NCBI GenBank assembly: GCA_964392305.1 | Contig: CAYMPV010000011.1 | Span: forward strand, 62,001-126,000 | Origin: JACKIC01 sp964392305 | GTDB taxonomy: Bacteria > Planctomycetota > UBA1135 > UBA2386 | Reading direction: 5' to 3' | Length of the DNA: 64,000 nucleotides | In this document: one piece after another, positions 20,799-29,133 of the stretch | Numbering within the stretch: position 1 is the stretch's first letter | Layout of the letters: each line of letters opens with the position of its first letter | The notes under the pieces: generated by a model | What the model saw: the letters and a program-made list of their open reading frames with translations, nothing else | Told to the model about the DNA's origin: nothing | Databases searched by the model: none | Made by a program: the position numbers and the translations under genes

Positions 20799-20819
20799 GC
20801 AGCGATCGGGGGCGGCACG

Positions 20820-22001
20820 TTAGCGAGCGGGGCTCGTCTCGTAAAGGGGTTGTTGTGGTTCTGCCGGGACGCCCTCGACTCGCCGCAACAAGCCCGGCCG
20901 AGGTGCCCCCGTCGTTCGGAACCCGGGGACCGGTTCGCGTTGCACGTTGAACAAGGCGTTGCCGCGCAACTCCAGGCGCGATGCCGGCACCAGCTCGGTC
21001 AGGCCGTGGCAGAGGACCACCGAGCCGTCGACCGCGGCATCGGCGGCGAGGTGCAGCTCCCCGCCGACCACGATCGCCGCACCGACCTCGACGGCGCGGC
21101 GCTGGCCCGGCAAGCCCAGGTAGACGTTGCCCCCACCTTCGATCACGCCAGCGAAGTCGCCGCCCAACGCCGGTTCGCCCACCGACCATCGGCCATTGCC
21201 GTCGCGATCGACGAACGACCTGGCGCCAGCTGGCGCCCGGGTCACGAACACCAGGCGCCCGGGCCCCGAGATCGTCGCCGATGCGCCGACGTAGAGGTTG
21301 CCCTCGACGACCACCACCAGATCCTGGTCCAGGTGCCAGTCGTAGGCCCGCACCGACGGAGCGAACCACAGGTGCCCGGGAACGACCACGACGCCACCGG
21401 CCGGGGGCTTGTAGTCGCCGGTGCCGAACCGGTCGAAGACGAAGTCCGGCGCCTCGGTGCCACCCTGCCATTGCAGCAAGGCGAGCGCCGGGTCCAGACG
21501 GAATCCCGTGGCCTCCCCGGCCCTTGGAGCGGCCTTCAGGGCCACGTCATCGAGCTGCGGCAACTCCATGGGCGCCACCACCACGCCTTCGCCGACCCGC
21601 GCCGCGATCGCCGCCTCGGTGGTCACCAGCCGCTGCCCGAAGCACGAGGGGGCGGCACCCGACAGGCGACGGCACTCGAACCGCCACGCTTCGCCGGCAA
21701 CGCTGCGCGTTGACAGCAGCAGCCGTTCGCCTTCCGGCACGGCCAGCACACTGAACTCGCCCACCTTCAGGTGCACCTGTGCCTCGTCGGCAGCGATGCA
21801 CCGGATCGCCGCCGCCTCCGTGGCCAGCCGGGCCAGCTCCGCGGTCACCTCGGCGCGCACGTCCTCGGCCCGACGCAAGGCGTCGGCGACGTCGACGATC
21901 GCGATCAGCCCGAAGGCGAACGAGAAGCACGTTGCCAACAGCAACGGCGAACCCCACAACCAACGGCCGTCGAGCAGCCGCAGCGCCGCGCTCCACTTCA
22001 T
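20820..22001 (-). CDS. Membrane-anchored, beta-rich exported protein of unknown family
   Basis: The 393-residue protein has an N-terminal TM helix (about 15-38), a helical spacer (ADALRRAEDVRAEVTAELAR) typical of pilin-like or PilX-like stalks, then a beta-rich C-terminal half. The latter includes NLYVGASATISGPGRLVFV, a DRDGNGRWSVGE segment resembling a dockerin/EF-hand calcium loop, and GGNVYLGLPG and GGELHLAADAAVDG turns suggestive of a beta-helix. It is the last gene of a coupled operon: its ATG overlaps the stop of the 99-residue TM protein. The context with a HAMP-containing protein suggests envelope assembly or surface sensing, but function is unassigned. Confidence 0.65.
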   Translation of the reverse strand: MKWSAALRLLDGRWLWGSPLLLATCFSFAFGLIAIVDVADALRRAEDVRAEVTAELARLATEAAAIRCIAADEAQVHLKVGEFSVLAVPEGERLLLSTRSVAGEAWRFECRRLSGAAPSCFGQRLVTTEAAIAARVGEGVVVAPMELPQLDDVALKAAPRAGEATGFRLDPALALLQWQGGTEAPDFVFDRFGTGDYKPPAGGVVVVPGHLWFAPSVRAYDWHLDQDLVVVVEGNLYVGASATISGPGRLVFVTRAPAGARSFVDRDGNGRWSVGEPALGGDFAGVIEGGGNVYLGLPGQRRAVEVGAAIVVGGELHLAADAAVDGSVVLCHGLTELVPASRLELRGNALFNVQREPVPGFRTTGAPRPGLLRRVEGVPAEPQQPLYETSPAR

Positions 22002-22297
22002 CGCTCGACCTCCGGCGCCGTCGGCACCAGGAACGAGATGCCGTCACGGCTCTGCCATTCGAACGAACGACCGTCGAGGATGCCGGCCACAGCCGCCAAC
22101 GAACGCGACTCGCACACTTCCTGCTGCTGGCCGCGGTCCGCCAGCACCCGCAAGTGTTCTAGTTGTTCGCGTCGCGCGCTGGCGCCGGCATCGACGAGCT
22201 CGACCTTGTGCTGCAGCCACCACAGTCCGCCGCCGCTGCAGAGCAGCAGCAGGAGCGCTCCACCGCGCTCGATGCGGACCGCGACGCTGGGCTTCAC
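21998..22297 (-). CDS. Small single-TM protein of unknown function
   Basis: Starting at a GTG that overlaps the previous gene's stop (GTGA), this gives 99 residues. It has a basic N-terminus (KPSVAVRIERGG), a TM helix (ALLLLLCSGGGLWWL), then a helical, charged segment (ASARREQLEHLRVLADRGQQQE) and a short C-terminal domain with two aromatic clusters. Both ends overlap neighbours by four bases, so translation of all three genes of the operon is coupled. The size and topology resemble pilus-biogenesis PilO/PilN-like minor components or pseudopilins without the prepilin motif. No family was recognised. Confidence 0.6.
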   Translation of the reverse strand: MKPSVAVRIERGGALLLLLCSGGGLWWLQHKVELVDAGASARREQLEHLRVLADRGQQQEVCESRSLAAVAGILDGRSFEWQSRDGISFLVPTAPEVER

Positions 22298-22833
22298 GGA
22301 GCGACTCCGGCCGACCGGGGTTCGGCGACGGCATCGTCTGCGGCGAGGTCCTCCTCCGACGAGCCAGGCAGTTCGACCAGGTCGCCGCCAGTGCGCACCG
22401 CGCCCGGCGGGTTCTTGTTCAACCAGTCGAGCAGCGCGTTGCACTCGTGCGCCAACTCGCCGAGCAGGTCGCCGCGGCGCAGGTTGACGCGGAAGCCGAC
22501 GTCGCCCGAACGGATCCGCTGCATCGCCAGTCGCAAGCGGTGCTCCGGCCCGGAGACCCTGGCGGCGACGCGCAACGACTGCACCACCACGACGACCGCG
22601 CAGGCGAACAGGAACGTCCCGGCGACGAGGTAGATCGTACCCGCCCCCAGGGCCGCCGGTTGGCCGGCAACCGCGCGATCCAGCAATTCACCGCAGACCA
22701 GCGTCAGCGCGACGACCGCGAGCAGCAGCAGGAGCAGAGGCAGGGTCAGGGCCAGACGCACCAGGCGACCATCGTCGCCGCCGTTCGGCAGGATCTGCCG
22801 ACGCTGGGACCTGGACCAGAATTGCGATGCCAT
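22294..22833 (-). CDS. Two-TM protein with HAMP-like domain and no output module
   Basis: The 179-residue protein has TM helices at about 26-48 and 65-86. A HAMP-like helix pair follows (GPEHRLRLAMQRIRSGDVGF ... GDLLGELAHECNALLDWL), then a short acidic tail. No kinase, cyclase or methyl-accepting domain follows. A second protein of the same plan is encoded at 39246-39926 between a pseudopilin and a histidine kinase. HAMP domains relay signals in sensor proteins, so this could be an adaptor that pairs with a separate receptor. The start at 22833 is the first ATG before the hydrophobic region. It heads a three-gene coupled operon ending near tRNA-Ala. Confidence 0.6.
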   Translation of the reverse strand: MASQFWSRSQRRQILPNGGDDGRLVRLALTLPLLLLLLAVVALTLVCGELLDRAVAGQPAALGAGTIYLVAGTFLFACAVVVVVQSLRVAARVSGPEHRLRLAMQRIRSGDVGFRVNLRRGDLLGELAHECNALLDWLNKNPPGAVRTGGDLVELPGSSEEDLAADDAVAEPRSAGVAP

Positions 22834-23018
22834 GGGAGCGTGAATGCGGCGCGCACCGCCGCCGGGACAGGAGCTGTCACCGCGCGGCGACCACACGTTC
22901 CTGGATCGACCGAAGTCGCGCCTTGGTTGACTCATGCAACCTGCAGACGTCTCTCGTTTGGACACAAGGCGGGCGGCTCGTTGTGCCGATGTTCGACGCG
23001 GTCCTGGAACAATGGATC

Positions 23019-23024
23019 AGGGGA
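23019..23024 (+). promoter_or_regulatory. Ribosome-binding site of FlhG-like gene
   Basis: AGGGGA lies 5 bases before the ATG at 23030, favouring this start over the in-frame ATG at 23012. Confidence 0.6.
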
Positions 23025-23029
23025 CAGAC

Positions 23030-23845
23030 ATGGCGGAGCAAACCAATCCGGCCGAGAAGGCTGGCAAGAGAGCGACGATCCTGGCGGTGACGTCTGGCAA
23101 GGGCGGGGTCGGCAAGACCTCGCTCTCGGTCAACCTGGCGTGCGAGTTCAGTCGTCGTGGTCACCGCACGGTGATCGTCGATACGGATCTCGGTCTGGCG
23201 AACGCGCACATCATCGCGGGCATGAAGCCCAAGATGACCTTGTCGGACTACATCGACGGCAAGGCCGAGCTGACCGAGATCATCGAAGACGGTCCCTGCA
23301 AGGTGAAGTTCATCAGCGGCGGCAGCGGCGTCAAGGAGATGGCCAACCTCGACGACAACGGTCGCGCCCGCATCTGCGTGGCGATCGAGGAGCTGACGCC
23401 CTTCTGCGACATCATCCTGCTCGACACCGGCGCCGGTGTGTCGCGCGGTGTCACTGACTTCGTCACGCTCGCCGATCACACGATCCTGGTGACGACCAGC
23501 AACTTCGCGTCGATCGCCGATGCCTACGGCATCGTCAAGGTCATCGTACAAGACGGGTACGACAAGCCGATCCACTGTGTCGTGAATCGCGTCCGTTCGC
23601 CCGAAGAGGCCGAACAGGTGTTCCTCAAACTCAAGAGCTGCACCGAGCGCTTTCTGGGTTTCGACCTCAACTGGCTCGGCCTGCTGCCGGAAGATAGCTC
23701 CGTTGAGGGCGCCGTTTTGAAGCGCGCGCCATTCAGCGAAGCCTTCCCCGGCAGTGTCGCGGCACGCTATCTGGCGAAGTTGGTTTCGGGTCTCGAGCGC
23801 TACCTCGGGACCGTGAAACCAGCCTCGCAGATCGTCAAGAGCTGA
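23030..23845 (+). CDS. MinD/FlhG-family ParA-type ATPase
   Basis: The 271-residue P-loop ATPase has the deviant Walker A SGKGGVGKTS (about 22-31), the A' motif VIVDTDLGLANAH, and DTGAGVSRGVTDFV, the form usual in FlhG/FleN rather than in chromosomal ParA. SNFASIADAYGIVKVI and NRVRSPEEAE further match FlhG. Family members position flagella, pili or other membrane machines by ATP-dependent membrane cycling, through a C-terminal amphipathic helix; the end here (ARYLAKLVSGLERYLG) could serve that. No flagellar gene lies nearby. An HU-type protein follows after 72 bases on the same strand, so the two may be co-transcribed. Confidence 0.85.
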   Translation: MAEQTNPAEKAGKRATILAVTSGKGGVGKTSLSVNLACEFSRRGHRTVIVDTDLGLANAHIIAGMKPKMTLSDYIDGKAELTEIIEDGPCKVKFISGGSGVKEMANLDDNGRARICVAIEELTPFCDIILLDTGAGVSRGVTDFVTLADHTILVTTSNFASIADAYGIVKVIVQDGYDKPIHCVVNRVRSPEEAEQVFLKLKSCTERFLGFDLNWLGLLPEDSSVEGAVLKRAPFSEAFPGSVAARYLAKLVSGLERYLGTVKPASQIVKS

Positions 23846-23903
23846 AGGGGCAGGATCGAACAATGCAGGTGGTGACACCTGCCAATCTGGAGCCAACTGG
23901 GAA

Positions 23904-23910
23904 AAGGGGA
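23904..23910 (+). promoter_or_regulatory. Ribosome-binding site of HU-family gene
   Basis: AAGGGGA is 7 bases before the ATG at 23918 and selects it over the adjacent GTG at 23915. Confidence 0.65.
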
Positions 23911-23917
23911 TTACGTG

Positions 23918-24346
23918 ATGACCCGCATGACGAAGCAGGATGCGAATAGCAAGGATCAGGCGACGGGCCAGTTCACGGCAGCGACCGAAGAAGCCTTCGG
24001 CCGTCAAGCCAACAAGGGCATTCTCGCCGACAAGGTCGCCGAGGAATTGAATGTGCCCCGGCGCACTGCCGCCCGCGTCCTGGACGCGGTTCTCGACTCG
24101 ATCGGCGACCTGTTGCAGGGTCGTGGCAAGGTCGCGGTGAAGGGCTTCGGCACCTTCGAGCGCCGCATCCGCAAGGGCCGCGCCTACAAGCACCCGCTGA
24201 CCGGCGAGAGCATCGACGTCGCCAACAAGGAGACGATCATCTTCAAGCCGAGCGACCAGCTGATCGCGGACACGCGCACCAACGCCGCTCCTCGCGCCAA
24301 GAGGCCGAGCGGCACGCCGACCGACGACATCCTGTTCAAGGGCTGA
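23918..24346 (+). CDS. HU/IHF-family DNA-binding protein with N- and C-terminal extensions
   Basis: The 142-residue protein contains a complete HU/IHF fold (about 32-122). A helical dimerisation part (KGILADKVAEELNVPRRTAA) is followed by the body GKVAVKGFGTFERR. The DNA-binding arm contains KGRAYKHPLTGESI and ends in VANKETIIFKPSDQL. HU proteins bend and coat DNA. Unlike the usual 90-residue HU there is a 30-residue polar N-terminal extension (Gln/Lys/Ala-rich) and a basic C-terminal tail with AAPRAKRPSG, seen in some nucleoid proteins of large-genome bacteria. It is probably transcribed with the FlhG-like gene upstream. Confidence 0.85.
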   Translation: MTRMTKQDANSKDQATGQFTAATEEAFGRQANKGILADKVAEELNVPRRTAARVLDAVLDSIGDLLQGRGKVAVKGFGTFERRIRKGRAYKHPLTGESIDVANKETIIFKPSDQLIADTRTNAAPRAKRPSGTPTDDILFKG

Positions 24347-24366
24347 TCGAAACCGTCACCGCGAGT

Positions 24367-24399
24367 CGAGGAGGTCATCCGACAAGGGTGCCCTCCTCG
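24367..24399 (+). terminator. Probable hairpin after HU gene
   Basis: CGAGGAGG and CCTCCTCG are perfect 8-bp arms around a 17-base loop, starting 21 bases after the HU stop codon. The following TTCGTTG is only weakly T-rich, so intrinsic termination is possible but not certain. Confidence 0.5.
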
Positions 24400-24432
24400 T
24401 TCGTTGATGGGGCCGACGACGCCCGTCTGGTG

Positions 24433-24461
24433 GTGACCGGACCCTGATCGACCGCTATCCT
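24433..24461 (+). promoter_or_regulatory. Sigma70-like promoter giving a leaderless amidase transcript
   Basis: GTGACC (24433-24438) and TATCCT (24456-24461) are spaced by 17 bases. The GTG start follows just 7 bases after the -10, and no ribosome-binding site is present, so the mRNA could begin at or beside its start codon. Confidence 0.45.
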
Positions 24462-24468
24462 GCGCCCC

Positions 24469-25350
24469 GTGGTCAATACCGACGACGCCAGCGACGTGGT
24501 TTTCGCCGCGTGCCTTCAGTTCGACGTGCGCACCGGCGATGTGGCCGCCAACTGCGCGGCGATGCGCGCCGGCGTCGAAGAGGCCGTCGAAGCCGGCGCG
24601 AGGCTGTGCGTCCTGCCCGAGCTGTGGTCGACATCGTTCCTCGCGGAGATCGACGACACCGCGTTGCACGAAGCCGAAGAGGCGGAGCGCGAGCTCCGGG
24701 AGCTGTCGGCAACTCACGGTCTGGTGACGGTCGGCAGCACGCTGGAGGCGGTCGAGGACGGCGTGCACAACACGGCATTCGTCTACGACTGCGGCCAGGA
24801 GGTGGGGCGCTATCGCAAGATCCACATGTTCTCGCCCAATGTGGAACACCGCCATCACCTGCCCGGCGACTCACCGCTGGTGGTGCAGACGAGCGTCGGC
24901 AAGCTCGGTGTGCTGATCTGCTACGACCTGCGATTTCCCGAACTGGCCCGCTACTACTTCCACCGCGGCGTCGAGATCCTCGCCGTGCCCGGACAGTGGC
25001 CCGAGGCGCGTTCACAACACTGGCGCACACTGCTGCGCGGCCGCGCGATCGAGAACGAGATGTACGTGGTCGGCTGCAATCGCACCGGCCAGGAGAACTC
25101 GTTGCGCAACGGCGAGCCGATGCCGTTCCCCGGCGACAGCCGGATCGTCGACCCGACCGGCGAGATCATCGCCTCCGGCTCGGGCGACGCCGGCGCGTTG
25201 GTCGGGGCCTTGGAACTGCGCAAGGTGCGCACCATGCGGCGCATCCTGCCGATCGCCCAGGACGCGCGCCCGCAGGTCTATCGCAAGTTGTTCGAAGAGA
25301 CCTGGGAACAGGCTTGCCGTCAGGCGCGCGGACCGGCGGAATCGAGCTGA
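24469..25350 (+). CDS. Carbon-nitrogen hydrolase (nitrilase superfamily, omega-amidase-like)
   Basis: The 293-residue enzyme has the full Glu-Lys-Cys triad of the nitrilase superfamily: E51 in LPELW, K117 in YRKIHMF and C151 in LICYDLRFPEL. The fold is the alpha-beta-beta-alpha sandwich typical of Nit/omega-amidases, and ARYYFHRGVEILAVPGQWP and ENEMYVVGCNRTG match that branch. It should hydrolyse a small amide, such as an omega-amidated keto acid or deaminated glutathione; the sequence does not decide the substrate. It stands alone: the upstream gene ends in a hairpin and the downstream sigma-factor gene converges. Confidence 0.85.
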   Translation: MVNTDDASDVVFAACLQFDVRTGDVAANCAAMRAGVEEAVEAGARLCVLPELWSTSFLAEIDDTALHEAEEAERELRELSATHGLVTVGSTLEAVEDGVHNTAFVYDCGQEVGRYRKIHMFSPNVEHRHHLPGDSPLVVQTSVGKLGVLICYDLRFPELARYYFHRGVEILAVPGQWPEARSQHWRTLLRGRAIENEMYVVGCNRTGQENSLRNGEPMPFPGDSRIVDPTGEIIASGSGDAGALVGALELRKVRTMRRILPIAQDARPQVYRKLFEETWEQACRQARGPAESS

Positions 25351-25399
25351 AGCACTCGGCGTGAGCCGACCGCGGAGCCGAATCCGACACCTCGGGCGC

Positions 25400-26611
25400 T
25401 CACTCCACGAAGGCCTGCAGCTGCCGCAGCTTGTTGGGCTTCTTGATGCGCCCGATCGCCGCGTTCTGCAACTGGCGCACGCGCTCGGCGGTGATCCCCA
25501 GTTCCGCGGCGATTTCGCCGAGGGTCTGCGGCTCGCCACCATCGAGACCGAAGCGGCGCCGCAGGATGCGTTGCTCACGATCGGGCAGGTCCGCGAGAAC
25601 GCCGGCCAGCGCCTCCTTGAGGTTGCCTTCCTGGATCGACTCCGGGATCGGCTCCAGGCTCTCGTCGGGCATCAACTGGACGAGCGAGGTACCCTCCTCG
25701 TGCTTGATCTCGGCGTCGAGGCTGACGGCATAGCGCCGGGTGGCGAGCACCCACTCGACCCGTTCGGCAGGGATGCCGAGCCGCGCGCCGATCTCGGTAG
25801 TGGTGGGTTCACGGCCCTCGCGACGCCCGGCCTCCTGAGCCTTGCGGATCTTGCCGAGGATCTTCTGCACCCAAATCGGCACACGCACCGTTCGCGCACT
25901 GTTGTAGAGCATCTTCAGCACCGCCTGATGCACCCAGTACTGGGCGTAGGTGCGGAAGCGGACGTCGCGACGCCAATCGAACCCGTCGATGGCCTGGAAC
26001 AGGGAGGCGTTGCCCTCCTGGATCAGGTCCGCGGTATCCACCCCCAGCCCGCGATAGCGGTTCACGGTGCTGAGCACGATGTAGAGGGCGCCTTCGACGT
26101 AGAGATTGCGCAGGTCCTCGTACTGGTGCAGCACCCGCACGAACCACTCGCGATCCAGCTTGGTCTTGCCCTTGCCCTTGGCGGTCACGACCGCCTCTAC
26201 CTGGGCTGCCGCTGGCTGACGCAGCAGTTCCTCGATGCGATCGGCAGAGAACCCCAACGCCGCAAAACCACGGCGCACGAGGCGACGCACGAAGTCATTG
26301 CGACGGGCCATGCGAAACTCCTCCGCGCGGTCCATCGCAGGGATGCGCCGCAGTTCGGCCTGATAGGCCGTGCCACGAACATCCGGCATGTCCCCGACCA
26401 CTGTCGGATTGGCAGTCTCTGCCATGAACTGCCGGTAGCCTGACACGTCGAGCGTGGCCCGGGCACGGAGGAACTCCTTGGCCAAGGCCTCGCCGGCCGC
26501 ATCGAAACGGTCCGCAGAAACGTCCAGAAGCTTGTCCAACTGCGACAACGCGATGGTCTGCTGCAGCTGCAACTTGCTCTTGGCTCTAGGCTTCAATCTG
26601 GCAAGCACCAT
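25400..26611 (-). CDS. RNA polymerase sigma70-family factor (primary-like or group 2)
   Basis: The 403-residue sigma factor has region 2 at about 170-240 (DLIQEGNASLFQAIDGFDWR, FRTYAQYWVHQAVLKML), region 3 (TVRVPIWVQKILGKIRKAQ) and region 4 at about 340-400 (ILRRRFGLDGGEPQTLGEIA, TAERVRQLQNAAIGRIKKP). Region 1.1 is missing and the N-terminal 165 residues are divergent, with a Lys/Gly-rich linker (KGKGKTKLD). The promoter-melting helix has YWVHQAV rather than the canonical WWIRQAI, so promoter preference may differ. The start at 26611 follows GGAGA with 7-base spacing. It is probably an alternative or stationary-phase-type sigma rather than the vegetative one. Its promoter region (26612-26876) showed no clear hexamers. 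Confidence 0.85.
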   Translation of the reverse strand: MVLARLKPRAKSKLQLQQTIALSQLDKLLDVSADRFDAAGEALAKEFLRARATLDVSGYRQFMAETANPTVVGDMPDVRGTAYQAELRRIPAMDRAEEFRMARRNDFVRRLVRRGFAALGFSADRIEELLRQPAAAQVEAVVTAKGKGKTKLDREWFVRVLHQYEDLRNLYVEGALYIVLSTVNRYRGLGVDTADLIQEGNASLFQAIDGFDWRRDVRFRTYAQYWVHQAVLKMLYNSARTVRVPIWVQKILGKIRKAQEAGRREGREPTTTEIGARLGIPAERVEWVLATRRYAVSLDAEIKHEEGTSLVQLMPDESLEPIPESIQEGNLKEALAGVLADLPDREQRILRRRFGLDGGEPQTLGEIAAELGITAERVRQLQNAAIGRIKKPNKLRQLQAFVE

Positions 26612-26876
26612 GAGGGGTCTCCGTGTGGGCGAGCGGTGTGTTACGACCGCGATGGGACGGTGTTCGTCACAAAGGGTCGCTTGGAGGCACCGCGCGCCTG
26701 CAAGTGGGACAACTTCCGTGCCGGCAGCAGACACCGAACCCCACGCCATACTCCGCGAAATCACGGGCCGCCCCAGGCAGCCCACGCCATGGCCGGGTCG
26801 TCAACGCGACAGGCGCACCTCGACGGGTATGCCCGGACGACTCGAGGCGGGACGACCTCGAAGGCCCGGATGGGAG

Positions 26877-27818
26877 CTACTTGCGCCGGATCAACAGACC
26901 CAGGATGAGCAGCACCAGCACCCCACCTCCGATCAGCAAGAATGGCATGCGGTTGCCATCTGCGTCGGGAATCGGCTGAGAGTCCGTAGGTGCATCGGGA
27001 GTCGGCCCGACAGTCGGAGCCGCTTGGCTGGGCACCACCGCCTCACCACCCAACGCCGGAGCGCGATCCGCCGCACCGGTCGAGCCCGTGTCGTCACTGC
27101 CACCTGAAGTACCAACGCGCCCGGCGCCACCGGCGGCCTGGGTCACGTGCGCCGGCATCGTCACCGCCGGATCAGCGGCGTGACCGACCTCGACTTCGGT
27201 GGTTGCACGATCGAGAAAGCGCCCCACGACCTGCGCCGACGTGCCGTCGTAGAGGTCGAACTTCATGTCAACGTGAATGGGCTGCTTGCTCCCGATCTTG
27301 GCATCGGCAGCCATCGTGATCGGGATCTCGAAGATCGCGGTGTTGTCGTAGACGGGCCGCCCGAGATAGCCGGCCGCCAGGGTGCCGGTCTTGGCCGGGT
27401 GAAAGGTAGGAGCACCCAAGGTGACGGCGCCCTGGGTAGCGGGTGACGTGACCTGCAGTGGCGCCGGCGCCGGCAGCACTGCCGCACCCTGCAGAACAGC
27501 CGTCACGAACAGCGTACCGCTCTGCCCGGGCAACAGACGCGAAGGTCGCACGGCAGCGACGAAACGGCAGTAGGAAGAGGCACCACTGCGCATGCCGCGC
27601 TCGAGCCGCTGCTCGGGAGTCAGGTTCTCCCAGGCCTCTTCCTGGGCCTTGCCATCGGCACTCTTGCTGGCTCCGTCATCCCCGGCGTCGTGCGCGATCT
27701 CCTCACGCTGCTTGATGACCTGACCAGGACGGGCGCCGGGCTCGCCTGTGCCAGGCTTGTTCTGGGCAGGGAGGCCAAGACACAGGGCAACGAGAACCAG
27801 GGCGATGCGAAGCGACAT
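26877..27818 (-). CDS. Exported protein with DsbD-N-like Ig domain and C-terminal TM anchor
   Basis: The 313-residue protein has a signal peptide (MSLRIALVLVALCLGLPAQ), an acidic helical stretch, a beta-sandwich segment (about 85-205: YCRFVAAVRPSRLLPGQSGT through TTEVEVG), a Gly/Ser/Thr/Pro-rich linker and a final TM helix (MPFLLIGGGVLVLLILGLLI) with RRK. The beta domain resembles the N-terminal domain of DsbD-type thiol reductases, but only one cysteine (Y-C-R) is evident, so redox activity is doubtful. It is divergent from mrp with 224 bases between starts. Its topology matches the 128-residue gene at 29930-30316. Confidence 0.6.
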   Translation of the reverse strand: MSLRIALVLVALCLGLPAQNKPGTGEPGARPGQVIKQREEIAHDAGDDGASKSADGKAQEEAWENLTPEQRLERGMRSGASSYCRFVAAVRPSRLLPGQSGTLFVTAVLQGAAVLPAPAPLQVTSPATQGAVTLGAPTFHPAKTGTLAAGYLGRPVYDNTAIFEIPITMAADAKIGSKQPIHVDMKFDLYDGTSAQVVGRFLDRATTEVEVGHAADPAVTMPAHVTQAAGGAGRVGTSGGSDDTGSTGAADRAPALGGEAVVPSQAAPTVGPTPDAPTDSQPIPDADGNRMPFLLIGGGVLVLLILGLLIRRK

Positions 27819-28042
27819 GGGAAACCGGTAGGCAGGGAATCGGGGAGGGCGCGACCCAGGACAGACTACGACGCGATCGAGACCCCGGATCTTCGACTTC
27901 CTTGGGACATTTATCCACGTGTGCCTGCATCGCCGCGTTTGACGCACTGCCATGGCCGCCGCGGCCGGGCCCAGCCGCGGCGCACCGAAGACGGCCCGCC
28001 GCCTTGATATGGCCCCAACGCGAGGCTACTTGTCTCCGCCCC

Positions 28043-29107
28043 ATGTCTCAGCCAAAGGCCGCCCCCACCGAAGCCGCCGTCTTCGACGCCTTGCGCGCCG
28101 TGCGCGATCCCGACCTGCACCGCGACATCGTCGAACTCGGCTTCGTCAAGGACCTGCGCATCTGCGGCGACAACGTCGCCTTCGCGATCGAACTGACCAC
28201 GCCGGCATGCCCCGTCAAGGACCTGATGCAGAGCCAGGCCGAGGCTGCCGTGCGCAAGCTGCCCGGCGTCGGTGACGTGACCGTGACCATGACCGCGCAG
28301 GTCACCGCGAGTCGACCGCTGCTCGGCGACAAGGGCATGATCCCGGGAGTCAAGAACGTGCTCGCGGTGTCGTCCGGCAAGGGCGGCGTCGGCAAGTCGA
28401 CGGTCGCCGTCAACCTCGCCTGCGCGTTGGCACAATCGGGCGCGCGCGTCGGCATCCTCGACGCCGACGTCTACGGACCCAACGTGCCGCTGATGCTCGG
28501 CCTGACCGGTCAGCCGGCGGTCCAGGACAAGAAGATCGTGCCGTTCGTTCGCCACGGTCTGCAGGTGATGTCGATGGCCTTGCTGGTCGCCGAAGACCAA
28601 CCGGTGATCTGGCGCGGCCCGATGCTGCACTCTGCGGTGCGACAGTTCTTGTTCGACGTCGCCTGGAACGACCTCGACTACCTGATCGTCGACCTGCCCC
28701 CGGGCACCGGCGACGCACAGCTGTCGCTGAGCCAGCAGGCGCACCTGATGGGTGCGATCATCGTCACCACGCCGCAGGACGTCTCGGTGCTCGACGTGCG
28801 CAAGGCGATCCGCATGTTCCAGACCGTGAACGTGCCGATCCTCGGCGTGGTCGAGAACATGTCCTGGTTCACCCCGCCAGGCAGCAGCGAACGCTACCAC
28901 CTGTTCGGCGAAGGCGGCGGCGCCCGCATCGAGAAGGAGTTCGGTGTGCCGTTGCTCGGCCAGATTCCGATCGAGATCCCGGTCCGCGAAGGTGGTGACC
29001 GCGGCCAACCGATCGTCGTCGCCGACCCCAGCTCCGCGGCCGCGCAGGCACTCGCCGGCGTCGCCGGCAAGGTCGCCCAACGCGTCTCCGTGCTCAACGC
29101 CCAATAG
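28043..29107 (+). CDS. mrp: Mrp/NBP35-type ATPase, iron-sulfur carrier
   Basis: The 354-residue protein has an N-terminal MIP18/DUF59 domain (about 8-90; TTPACPVKDLM) and a P-loop ATPase with Walker A SSGKGGVGKST (about 110-120), DADVYGPNVP and LIVDLPPGTGDAQLS. Mrp proteins hold and transfer [4Fe-4S] clusters. The C-terminal CxxC usual in Mrp is replaced here by WFTPPGSSERYHLFG; the same loss is common in some phyla, so cluster binding may use other ligands. A DUF1858 gene follows after 26 bases and a thioredoxin gene lies further downstream. Confidence 0.9.
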   Translation: MSQPKAAPTEAAVFDALRAVRDPDLHRDIVELGFVKDLRICGDNVAFAIELTTPACPVKDLMQSQAEAAVRKLPGVGDVTVTMTAQVTASRPLLGDKGMIPGVKNVLAVSSGKGGVGKSTVAVNLACALAQSGARVGILDADVYGPNVPLMLGLTGQPAVQDKKIVPFVRHGLQVMSMALLVAEDQPVIWRGPMLHSAVRQFLFDVAWNDLDYLIVDLPPGTGDAQLSLSQQAHLMGAIIVTTPQDVSVLDVRKAIRMFQTVNVPILGVVENMSWFTPPGSSERYHLFGEGGGARIEKEFGVPLLGQIPIEIPVREGGDRGQPIVVADPSSAAAQALAGVAGKVAQRVSVLNAQ

Positions 29108-29133
29108 TCATCCTGCAGCAAGGACAACCAACC

